From Alphaproteobacteria bacterium (GTDB lineage: Bacteria > Pseudomonadota > Alphaproteobacteria > Micropepsales > Micropepsaceae), in NCBI GenBank assembly GCA_015654635.1, contig JAATGP010000033.1:1-64000 (forward strand): a stretch of DNA of 64,000 nt, read 5' to 3'. How positions within the stretch are numbered: position 1 is the stretch's first letter; every line of letters begins with the position of its first letter. Position numbers and translations under genes: made by a program. The notes under the pieces are model-generated. The model saw nothing but the letters and a program-made list of their open reading frames with translations, was not told the DNA's origin and made no database searches. Of the stretch, positions 52,373 to 60,923 are shown in pieces.

Positions 52373-52597
52373 TTAAACACCGGTGGCACAATGTAGGTGA
52401 GCTATGGACCAGGCTTTGAGGTCGTTGATGTGATAGCGCACATAACGCCCATGTTTGCGGTAATCCGGGCCTTGTCCCTTGGTGCGCATCCTCTCCAATG
52501 TGCGATCCGACAGGCCAATAAAGTCCGCCGCTTGCGGCGTTGTGAGAAAAGGGCTGGCGAGTTTCGCTGCTGGTATCTTCGGGCCGTTGTCGTCCAT
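52373..52597 (-). CDS. Helix-turn-helix (excisionase-like) DNA-binding protein
   Basis: 74 residues: FLTTPQAADFIGLSDRTLERM and GPDYRKHGRYVRYHINDLKAWS form the MerR/excisionase-type HTH_17 domain. Such genes often precede traF in DUF3363 islands and control excision or transfer genes. It directly precedes traF, almost overlapping it. Confidence 0.8.
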   Translation of the reverse strand: MDDNGPKIPAAKLASPFLTTPQAADFIGLSDRTLERMRTKGQGPDYRKHGRYVRYHINDLKAWSIAHLHCATGV

Positions 52598-52743
52598 GAC
52601 TCTCCTTGTCCTATCTCAAACGAGGGGAACGACGGGCGGCGTCGTACCCTGAGCGAGCATGGGCGAATAAGCGGCGGCTGTGGACCGGCTATAAACCGGG
52701 CTGGCGATTTTCGCCGTGCGCGACGTGTACTTGAATACACGTA

Positions 52744-52778
52744 AAGCCCCGCGCCTTGCGACGCGGGGCTCGTTTCGC
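52744..52778 (-). terminator. Terminator after DUF736 (copy 1 of an inverted pair)
   Basis: AGCCCCGCG and CGCGGGGCT form a 9-bp stem with a short loop, followed on the minus strand by TTTAC, five bases past the DUF736 stop. A 35-bp stretch here is identical, in opposite orientation, to 53673-53707. Confidence 0.65.
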
Positions 52779-52782
52779 ATCT

Positions 52783-53118
52783 CTAATCGACAGGATTCCA
52801 GATGACGGCGAACACGTTTTCGTCGTCTTGGCCTGCCGCGTGCCCGAGATTGGCGTAGAGCGTTTTCGGTCCGAATGCCGGATCGGCGAGGCTCAGCGAC
52901 ACGTAGTCTTCGCCGGATGTTTTGCCCTTCTTGATCCAGCCCGCACCTATTGCGACGGCCTGGCTGTAGACGAGATAGTCCGGCTGGTTGTCGCCGTTCT
53001 TTGCCGTGTTGGGTAGAATATCGATGGGCGCGTGGATCGAAAGTGTCTTGAGCTGGCCCTTGTAGCTGGCGTCCTTGTTCTTCGTGACGTGACCGATTGC
53101 GGACACTGAAATCTCCAT
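52783..53118 (-). CDS. DUF736 protein
   Basis: 111 residues, ISVSAIGHVTKNKDASYKGQL then LSIHAPIDILPN, QPDYLVYSQAVAIGAGWIKKG, DYVSLSLADPAFGPKTLYANLG and FAVIWNPVD, the whole DUF736 domain. These small proteins accompany ParB-like, DUF2958 and TraF genes in alphaproteobacterial islands; the function is unknown. Start ATG at 53118 with GGGAGA-type sequence about 25 bases away; the ribosome site is weak. Confidence 0.9.
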   Translation of the reverse strand: MEISVSAIGHVTKNKDASYKGQLKTLSIHAPIDILPNTAKNGDNQPDYLVYSQAVAIGAGWIKKGKTSGEDYVSLSLADPAFGPKTLYANLGHAAGQDDENVFAVIWNPVD

Positions 53119-53775
53119 TTGGCTCGCCGGGAGACCATTCTCCCTTGCGATGGCGAACCGTGATGGGCGGCGTTCCGCCCCGTGGAACCCTCGGCCGTAG
53201 CGCAGCGAAGGACCGGAGGAGGCAGCTATTTTGAGCGATAGCGACCCCGCGAGGAGCCGTGCAGAAAGCCGCCTTGGCGGCGCACACGGCGGGGAAAATA
53301 GTTGGCGGCGACGGTTTCAAACGGTGCGGACCCGCCCATAGGTCTCAAGCCAACAGCAAAGGAGATATGGTCCCGAACAGGAAAGGAGACAGCGCCCGCA
53401 TCGGATCATCCAAACGAAGAATGGCCCGCCAAGGGCCCGCGAATATCGACGCCGATCCGCCCCCATGACCTGCCCAACAGGGCAAACGCACTCCGCCGCT
53501 CGCGTCTACTCCAGGCGTATCAGATGCGTGGTGGATCAACCGCAAAATGACGGCGAACTTACAAGAATGCGCCGCGATCCGGCGCATGGATGGAAGAATC
53601 TCGCGCATGAAACTCGCGCTGTACGCGCTGTAGCCGACGATAGTGTGGCTGTCTTGGGCACCCGATCTGTGGGCGAAACGAGCCCCGCGTCGCAAGGCGC
53701 GGGGCTTCGCGCGTGTTTCGCAAAGAAGCGGACGACAGCTTTTGCTGCCGCCCGTTCCATTGCCCGTTCGCCAAG
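53119..53775. other. Gene-free stretch with a second terminator copy
   Basis: No domain-bearing frame was found. The left part is the leader of DUF736; the right part holds the inverted terminator copy at 53673-53707. Confidence 0.45.
53673..53707 (+). terminator. Terminator copy 2, inverted relative to the DUF736 terminator
   Basis: The same 35 bases as 52744-52778, here on the plus strand, including the AGCCCCGCG/CGCGGGGCT stem. No intact gene lies upstream on this strand, so it is probably left from a lost DUF736-like gene. Confidence 0.6.
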
Positions 53776-54345
53776 TCACGCTGCCTGGGCTAACTCCCGC
53801 GCCGTGCGCGCGGCAGCGGCGACGGAACAGGTGCCACTGCCATAGCCACGGAACGGAAACGCCATCCAGCCCGTAAGATAGTCGCCGATGATCTGTTTCT
53901 GCGTCTTGACCTTCTCCGACACTTTGCCCTTGGCGACAGATTCCCCCGCCACTTCCGCCAGCATGGCGTTGATGGTTGCCCGCTCGCGGATCAGTTCGAA
54001 GAATGTGGCGTCGGGCTGCCAAGCCTCGCGCGAATCGACCTTAAGATGAACGCCTGTCACCTCGATAGCGGCGCTTCCTGCCGCCAAGCTCTCGGCCATC
54101 GCGAACGCCACGGTGCGCTGTACCTCTGCGTCCGACAGGGTGAGAAACCGCGCGGTCGTCAGCGGTTCATTGATGGGTGTCCAATCCTGGATCCAGGGAT
54201 AACGTCGCGCCACCACACCGGCATAGTCGGTGAACATAGAGACAAAATTATCCGCGTCCAACTGGGTGAGCGCAAACCACATGCCGCCGATGGCGACGGC
54301 AAACACCATAATGATCTGACCGGTAAGAAATTTGGTTGGTGTCAC
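53776..54345 (-). pseudogene. Chimeric ORF: TraG start + GH1-like fragment + ParB-like C-terminus
   Basis: A single 189-codon frame made of three unrelated pieces. Residues 1-28 (MTPTKFLTGQIIMVFAVAIG) are the first membrane helix of a TraG/VirD4 coupling protein. Residues 29-67 (FTDYAGVVARRYPWIQDWTP, NEPLTTARF) resemble a GH1-like glycosidase segment around its catalytic NEP. Residues 68-189 (LTLSDAEVQRTVAFAMAESL, EKVKTQKQIIGDYLTGWMAF) match the C-terminal part of island ParB-like proteins. The junctions fall near 54262 and 54145. The product is unlikely to be functional. Confidence 0.6.
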
Positions 54346-54459
54346 GATGATCTCCTGTGCGAATCAGGAGTGGCGCATACGACGGAGAATGGAAATCGCC
54401 TTTATTTACGCTCTTGCCGCCATCTGTACGCACACCTACAAATCAGACTGTTCGCCAGC

Positions 54460-56211
54460 GCAGGGTGGTCGTGAAGGTTCGCCCCATGCGGTTCGACCGG
54501 ACAAAAGGTATGGACGCGGCCCGCGCCCATCTGCGCTACATCCAGCGCGACGGGGTGCCCCGTGAAGGTGCACCGGGCGCGCTCTACAGCGCCGATTCCG
54601 ATCGCGCCGACGGCAAGGCATTTCTCGAGCGCCAGGACGGCGATCGCCACCAGTTCCGCTTCATCGTATCGCCCGAGGATGGCGAGCATTATGACGACCT
54701 CAAATCGCTCACCCGCCGCCTCATGATCGAGGTGGAAAAGGATCTCGGCACCAAGCTCGATTGGGTGGCGGTCGATCACTTCAACACCGGCCATCCCCAC
54801 ACCCATATCATCGTGCGCGGCAAGACCGATGACGGGCGCGATCTTCTCATCGCCCGCGATTATATTTCCCATGGCCTGCGCGAACGCGCCGCCGAGCTGG
54901 TCTCGCTCGACTTAAGCCCGCGCACGGATATCGAAATCAAAAGTCGCCTGCGCCGTGAAGTCGAACAGGAACGCCTTACCGCCCTCGACCACCGCTTCAT
55001 GAAGAAAATTGATGCAGGCCGCGTCGTTGCCGTCGCAAGCCACGATCCCTTCTGGCAGACGCTTCGCGCCGGCCGGCTTCAGACGCTGGGGCGCTTGGGT
55101 CTCGCCGAAGAAATCCAGCCCGGACAATGGCGCCTGGCGGACGGTCTCGACGACACGCTGCGGCGTATGGGCGGACGCGGCGATATCATCCGCACCTTGC
55201 AGCGGGCAATGACCGAACGCGGTGTGGCGCGTACCCATTCCGACTACGCCATCTTCGATCCCGCCCAGGGCCGCGCCGTCACCGGACGGGTGATCGAGCG
55301 CGGCCTTTCCGACGAACTCAATGACCGGCATTATCTCGTCGTCGATGGTACCGATGGCCGCAGCTATTATGTCGAGATCGGTCAGGGCGAGGCCACTGAC
55401 CTTATCCCTACCGGTGCAGTGGTGTGGATCGCGCCAGGACCGATCGAGGCGCGCGACGTCGACCGCACCGTGGCCGACATCGCCGCTGCCCATGGCGGTG
55501 CTATTCGATCGACATCCATCTGCGCCACGATCCGCGCACCACCGAAGCCTTCGCCGAGACTCACGTCCGCCGCCTCGAAGCCATGCGTCGCGTCATGAAC
55601 CGTCGAACGTGAGGCCAACGGCACCTGGGTTATCAGCTCCGATCATGTCGAGAAGGCAGCCGCCTTCGAAGCGCAGCAAGCCAAAGCCGCGCCGGTCATC
55701 ATTGACACTCTGTCAGCGATCCTAATCGAACGGCAGATCGGCAGCGACGGGGCGACTTGGCTTGATCGCGTGGCGCTCGCGGCGGAGCTCGACGCCTTGC
55801 GCGATGCGAGCCTTGGCCACGCGGTGCGCGAAGCGCTTCAGGCGCGGCGGTAATGGCTGATCGATCAGAGACTCGCCCAGAAAGAACAGGGAGCATCGTA
55901 TGTCGCGCCAATCTGCTCGGCGTCCTGCGCCAACGTGAAGTTGCGCGCGTCGCCGGCCAGCTCTCCAATGAACTGGAGGGCTCGGCTATGTCGAAACTCG
56001 CCCCGGCGATCGCGTTGAAGGCATCTATCGCCGCCCCGTCGAGCTAGCCTCGGGCCGTTTCGCCCTGATCGAAAAATCTCGCGAATTTACCCTCGTGCCG
56101 TGGCGGCCGGTGCTCGACCGTCACCTCGATCAACGGGTGTTCGGCATCTTGAAAGGTGATGATATCAATTGGACCATCGGGCGCGACCGTGGCGGGCCGT
56201 CGGTCTCGTAA
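54460..56211 (+). pseudogene. DUF3363-type relaxase, decayed second copy
   Basis: Homology to the 48727-50712 relaxase starts at VVVKVRPMRFDRTKGMDAAR and keeps the HxH motif VDHFNTGHPHTHIIVRG. It then breaks: a one-base loss near 55499 (before YSIDIHLRHDP), another shift near 55600, TAA in place of CAA near 55853 (expected QWLIDQ), and a further shift near 55985. The end, FALIEKSREFTLVPWRPVLD to RGGPSVS, stops at 56209-56211. The basic N-terminal 70 residues are missing. At least four lesions; inactive unless its intact first 340 codons still make a truncated relaxase. Confidence 0.82.
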
Positions 56212-56242
56212 ATGACGCCAGCTCCGATTTCCGCCGCAGCGG

Positions 56243-56719
56243 TTGCGAATTCGCCCATTTGGTGTCGACATCTTCATTCAACTAACGACGAAGATCGCCC
56301 CGGCGCATGTATTGAACAACTGCGTCTCAACCGCCGACATGCCCAATCTCATCCGCCGTGTGTTCGTCGCGCTCGATAAGGGAGGCCAGCCGGCGGAGAT
56401 CGATGCCACCCATCAAGAACTTGCAGTAATGATCCGCGCCACCCGCCGCAAAGCACAGACGCCAGCGTCAAAGCCCACTGCTGCAAGAGCAGTCGCAATA
56501 TCCTCGGCATCAACGCTACCAAAAGCCGCCGCAGCCCATCTTGGCGGCGATCCGAGCGCCCGGAAAATGCGAGAAGATCGGCAAAAATGTGATCGTGTTT
56601 TGCAGTTACAAACACCAAGGTTATGTGAAAAATGCCCTTCGATAAACGGGCCCGCTGAGAAGCCCGAGCGTGATCGGCGGGAAGAGAACTCTTCAGACTT
56701 CACCCGACAGACGCGATAG
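56243..56719 (+). pseudogene. MucR/Ros-like regulator, N-terminal fragment
   Basis: The segment IQLTTKIAPAHVLNNCVSTA followed by DMPNLIRRVFVALDKGG matches the conserved N-terminal oligomerisation part of MucR/Ros regulators. The zinc-finger DNA-binding half that should follow is not recognisable; the rest (TPASKPTAARAVAISSAST) is low-complexity and then random. Probably a broken gene. Tentative. Confidence 0.4.
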
Positions 56720-57799
56720 AGGCACGCGCATCGTAATGGTCAAACCAGAGGGAGCCCAAACGCGGGTGAGACTCCCATGGAGCGTGCCTTCGATTGCCGC
56801 CCGTTCGAGCTGGCTACCGAAGCCGCTGCCGGCAGGTGGTATCCGTACCTCAGCACCTCTGCCCGTTTCGGCCCAGATGAGCACGAGGTTCTCTCCCTCG
56901 ACCGCGCTTTTGATCAACAACGTACCTGTTTCGATGGACAGGCAGCCGTATTTTGTAGCATTGGTCGAGAATTCGTTCAGCACAAGCGCCACCGATGTCA
57001 GTACCGGGCCACGAATGGAAACGTCGCAGCCTTGGACGTTCGTTCGAGTTTTGGTGCCATTGTCGTGCGGTGCAAGAATCGCCTCAAGCAACGCGAACAA
57101 TGTTGTTGTTCGCTCCCCATCGACGGCGCCTGAAAGGTCGGGCATGGTCAGATCATGCGCACGTGCCAATGCTGCCATTCGGCCCCGCAGGTCTTCCGCT
57201 AGGCCGGCCACGCCATGCGCTGTCCGTTCGCTCAACGTGATGAGAGCGGAGGTCACCGCAAAGAGGTTCTTGACCCGGTGATTCATCTCTCGCAGTAGAA
57301 GGCTTTGGCGGTCCGCGAGCCGCTTGCGCTCCGAGATGTCTCTCGCGATCTTGGACGCCCCGATGATGCTCCCGTGATCGTCTCGAACCGGCGATACTGT
57401 CAGCGAAATGTCGACCAAGCTGCCATCCTTGCGCCGACGGACCGTCTCGAAGTGCTCAACACGCTCGCCACAGCGTATGCGCGCCAGGATCATGGCCTCC
57501 TCATGCTGACGGTCATCTGGGATCAGGATGAGGATGGGCTGGCCGATGGCTTCCGCGATGGTGAAACCGAACAGCCTTGTTGCGGCGCCGTTCCAACTAG
57601 TTATGACGCCGTCAAGCGTCTTGCTGACAATGGCGTCATCAGAGCTTTCGACGACCGCGGCGAGCCACGCGTTTGCATCCCGCACGCCCTCCCCATGGCT
57701 GCGGCCGTCCAAAGGTCCATAGGGCCTTTCAAAAGAGGAAATCGACGAACCTTCAGCCACAGAATCCGAAGGTTGGCCTTGGCGCGTTTCTTCGGTCAT
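56693..57799 (-). CDS. PAS-domain HWE-family sensor histidine kinase
   Basis: 368 residues. PAS domain AAVVESSDDAIVSKTLDGVI with SWNGAATRLFGFTIAEAIGQP and PAC KDGSLVDISLTVSPVRDDHG, IIGASKIARDISERK. The dimerisation/phosphoacceptor block is LLLREMNHRVKNLFAVTSALI (phospho-His in NHRVKN) and the ATPase N-box VALVLNEFSTNATKYGCLS. This is the HWE/HisKA_2 type used in alphaproteobacterial general stress and light responses. No membrane segment, so a soluble sensor. ATG at 57799 is preferred to 57877. No response regulator adjacent. Confidence 0.85.
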   Translation of the reverse strand: MTEETRQGQPSDSVAEGSSISSFERPYGPLDGRSHGEGVRDANAWLAAVVESSDDAIVSKTLDGVITSWNGAATRLFGFTIAEAIGQPILILIPDDRQHEEAMILARIRCGERVEHFETVRRRKDGSLVDISLTVSPVRDDHGSIIGASKIARDISERKRLADRQSLLLREMNHRVKNLFAVTSALITLSERTAHGVAGLAEDLRGRMAALARAHDLTMPDLSGAVDGERTTTLFALLEAILAPHDNGTKTRTNVQGCDVSIRGPVLTSVALVLNEFSTNATKYGCLSIETGTLLIKSAVEGENLVLIWAETGRGAEVRIPPAGSGFGSQLERAAIEGTLHGSLTRVWAPSGLTITMRVPLSRLSGEV

Positions 57800-58129
57800 A
57801 GTGTGGACCGTCCAATACCGGTTGACGATTTTCCTCGGCTCAGCCCAATGAGCCGTAGGTTGCTCATTTGAAGCCAAGGCCCAGGCCTTAGTAGAGTAAC
57901 GTATCTATCGATGGCGCAGTCGGTGGTCGTCATTGGACGCAATAGATACCCTCGTTCTCTATGGCCGTTCTTCGATCTTCCGATATGAGGCTGCGTGCCC
58001 CCCGCAGCGCCAACGGCATGAGCGCAAGAGCGGGCATCAACAGAGCCATTGGCATTGATTTGCTGGGAGGCATAGACCTCCTCCTCAAAGGCATGCCGCG
58101 TGATTTCGGCCAAACATTACAGTGTTTCA

Positions 58130-58303
58130 TCAACCTGATCGGCGCGCCAGCATGAGGCCTGCCACGGCCAGCACCACAAAAATTACCATAAAGATAAAGA
58201 ACAGAATTTTCGCGATGGCGATCGATGCTCCTGCAATGCCAATAAATCCCAGAAGCCCGGCGATCAGTCCCAAAACAAGAAAAGCGAACGCCCATTTCAG
58301 CAT
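58130..58303 (-). CDS. DUF1328 small membrane protein
   Basis: 57 residues on the minus strand: MLKWAFAFLVLGLIAGLLGF, then GIAGASIAIAKILFFIFMVI and a C-terminal LMLARRSG. This is the complete DUF1328 domain (YtjA family), two membrane helices separated by a short loop, common in stress-induced regions. ATG at 58303 has GGAGAG ten bases upstream. Function unknown. Confidence 0.88.
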   Translation of the reverse strand: MLKWAFAFLVLGLIAGLLGFIGIAGASIAIAKILFFIFMVIFVVLAVAGLMLARRSG

Positions 58304-58992
58304 TACAAGCTCACTCTCTCCTCAACAAACGAAGCTGGGGGTATCTATTCTCTGTAATATTTCTGCGTCTTCTACGGTGAATACAATTCTGTAATATCGA
58401 GCGATGGCGAAACTCTCCGGGCCGGATCTTCGGGGTGTCGTCCACGATTTTTTCAGTGACAGCGACGCCGGCAGCGACACGATAAAGATCATTGAGCTTC
58501 TAACGCCAGACCCGGAATCTACTCACAGACGGTGGCGATCAAACTCACACGCCTGCAATGGATGGTTTTCAGGCCTGACGGGTACTTTCCTACACCCCTA
58601 ACGCCAACAGTGACGGACTGAGTGGATTCCGAACCTTCCTACCAGATTTCTCAGGTGGCAACGTACTAAAGTCCCGGCGTCGCTGTTGAGGCGTACATTC
58701 GAAACGTCGTCATGCTTTGCCTCGCTGCTAGGGGCTTCGTTCTTCTCTCGGAGGTCTTCATGAGCCAGATTGTTCGTTCCAGTTGTCCCCAGTCGACCGA
58801 GTGTGCTCCCAGCACATCCGTTGCGAATGAGGAGCTCGTACCGGCAGTTTCACAACAGCCCAGGGGACGGCCCCCGATGCGATCGACTCTTCTTCGGCAA
58901 GCGAACGTGGGAACCAGATCACCACAAGATGATACTTTTGAGTAGTGCTGAAGGAATGCACCGGATTGTTATCATCGCCAGCTGATGACGGA
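58304..58992. other. Intergenic stretch, nothing recognised
   Basis: Short frames here carry no recognisable domain or ribosome site. Promoters for DUF1328 and for the CheB-like gene must lie at its two ends. Confidence 0.4.
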
Positions 58993-59625
58993 ATGAATGC
59001 GTTGCCAATGAAGACAGAGAGTGGCCCAAAGAACTTTCCGGTGGTTTGTGTCGGCGGCTCGGCAGGTGGTCTCGACGCCTACGAACGGTTGCTGCGGCAC
59101 TTGCCCCCAGACATGGGCGTTGCGATCGTCATCGTCAATCATTTGAGAGCGGTCGCCACGCAGCTACACCAAATACTGCCCCGCTGCACTCCGATGCCCG
59201 TCGAGCTCATCACCGATAGATTGATCATTCGGCCAAACAGCGTGTTCATCATCCCGGGACAGCGCGATCTGCATGTGTCGAATGGCAAGTTTCGTCTACA
59301 GCCAATATCAAAGCCCCGGGGATGGTCTAATGTTATTACAGTCTTTTTACGTTCCTTAACCGGCCATTGGGATGGTAAACTTATCGCCGTCATCGTCTCC
59401 GGCTATGACGGCGATGGGGCCGCAGCGCTTTGCGACATACGGGAATCGGGAGGCATCATTATTGCCCAAAAGCCGGAGACAGCCGCCCACCCCGACATGC
59501 CCGAAAGCGCTATAGCAAGTGGGTGTGTGGATTTTGTTCTCTCGCCTGAGAACATCGCTCGAAAAATCGTGGAAATTTCCGTTGGGAATGTTGGTATGCC
59601 AAACCGCTTCAGGTCCAGGACCTGA
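58993..59625 (+). CDS. CheB-type methylesterase domain protein (stand-alone)
   Basis: 210 residues. FPVVCVGGSAGGLDAYERLL carries the catalytic Ser, MGVAIVIVNHLRAVATQLHQ the catalytic His region, and LIAVIVSGYDGDGAAALCDI the catalytic Asp. The family GMLxEGGxIIAQ block appears as RESGGIIIAQ. A receiver domain is absent, so it resembles the N-terminal CheB part of CheB-CheR fusions. ATG at 58993; an upstream ATG (58945) adds non-conserved residues. It is cut directly after the stop by an IS5 transposase scrap, suggesting that a longer fusion protein was truncated here. Confidence 0.82.
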   Translation: MNALPMKTESGPKNFPVVCVGGSAGGLDAYERLLRHLPPDMGVAIVIVNHLRAVATQLHQILPRCTPMPVELITDRLIIRPNSVFIIPGQRDLHVSNGKFRLQPISKPRGWSNVITVFLRSLTGHWDGKLIAVIVSGYDGDGAAALCDIRESGGIIIAQKPETAAHPDMPESAIASGCVDFVLSPENIARKIVEISVGNVGMPNRFRSRT

Positions 59626-59690
59626 TACTCGATCGTCGGCGCCACCAGATCGAGAACATGTTCGCCAAGATCAAAGATTGGCGACGCATT
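59626..59690 (+). pseudogene. IS5-family transposase scrap
   Basis: Reading LILDRRRHQIENMFAKIKDW then RRI, the conserved last block (Glu in IENMF) of an IS5-family transposase, with nothing recognisable on either side. It is a second, unrelated copy of the kind seen at 3602-3986. Confidence 0.6.
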
Positions 59691-59855
59691 AGCATTACCG
59701 CGCGGACCGTGTTCGATGAGCCGACACTCGACTCTTCCACGCTTATCCCACCGATGCCGCAACGAAACACAGTGCAAAGTGCATCGGGGTTCTGCGTCCT
59801 AAACGTGTGAACGCGCCGAACAGGTGTTACCGAGAGTGTTCATAGCGCCCCTCTA

Positions 59856-60902
59856 GAGCATCATACGTTCAATTGAGGTCATATCCTGCGGCCTTGAAGT
59901 AGTTGCTGCATTCTGTGGGGGTGTAGAGTTCGCAGATGTCGCCGATGGCTTTCCAGAGTTCGTCGATAGTGCGGGTGGCTCTGGCCCGAAGGTGGGATTT
60001 GAGCTTGGAGAAGGCCATCTTGATGGGGGTTGAGGTCTGGGCTGTAGGGCGGCAGGAACAGCATCCAGGCGCCTTGGGCGCGCATGGCCGCCTCGGCGTT
60101 GGGACTTTTGTGAGCAGCCAGATTATCGAGGATGACGACATCACCTTTGGCCAGGGTTGGTGCCAGTTGGGTCTGGACCCAGGTGTCGAAGATGCGCCTG
60201 TTCATTGGCTGATCGACCACGAAGGGAGCGGTTAGGCGGCGATCCCGTAGGCCAGCAATGAAGGTCTGGGTTTTCCAATGGCCAAAGGGGGCTTTGGCCC
60301 TGAGCCGTTGCCCCTTGAGGCATCGCCCGCGCAGCCGCGTCATCTTGGTGGTGGTACCAGTCTCATCAACAAAGACAAGCCGGTGGCGCTCGCGCCCCAT
60401 CCATGGCTGGCGCCCGCGCCAAGCTTCACGCGCCGCCTTGACGTCTTGGTGCTCTTGTTCCGATGCCGGCAGCGTTCTTTTAAAGCGATAGCCGTGCCGG
60501 ATGAACCAGCGCGACAGCGAGGCAGGGGCGATCTTCACGTCCAATGGCGCAATCTCGGCGGCCAGCTCCGACATGGTGATGTCAGGCTTGTCAGCAATAC
60601 GCCGTTCCAGAAAGGCTCGGTGCGGATCGAGTTTGGAGTAGCGCCAGCCGCCTTCCGGCTGAGGGGCATAGCTGCCGGTTTGCGCATACGCCGCCACCAG
60701 TTTGATCGCGCAGGACGGCGCAACCTCAAAATGGGCCGCCCCTTCCCGCCGAGAATGCCCACTCGCCACAAACCGCACAATACGACGCCGAATATCCAAC
60801 GAAAGGGCTTTAGTCATCGCAAATCACCTCCCAATCCGGGAAGTGAAGCACGGCTGAACACCTAAGGGAAACCCTCCGATTCCGTCAGAACACGCACCGC
60901 TC
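59856..60902 (-). mobile_element. IS630-family insertion sequence
   Basis: About 1,047 bp between TA dinucleotides (59854-59855 and 60903-60904), the target duplication typical of IS630/Tc1 elements. Ends are GAGC... and ...GCTC with imperfect inverted repeats. Contains one transposase gene. Confidence 0.7.
59869..60817 (-). pseudogene. IS630-family transposase with a one-base frameshift
   Basis: DDE transposase: N-terminal helix-turn-helix IRRRIVRFVASGHSRREGAA, linker, RLVFVDETGTTTKMTRLRGR (first Asp), DVVILDNLAAHKSPNAEAAM (second Asp) and FLPPYSPDLNP. The frame leaves homology at PDLNP; the expected IKMAFSKLKSHLRARATRTI (Glu block region) continues in another frame to 59869. A run of five C's (near 60022-60027) has one base too many. 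This could be inactivation, a sequencing error or a programmed frameshift, which is known in some IS630 elements. Confidence 0.8.
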
Positions 60903-60923
60903 TAGTAACGCGGAATCGGCTCA

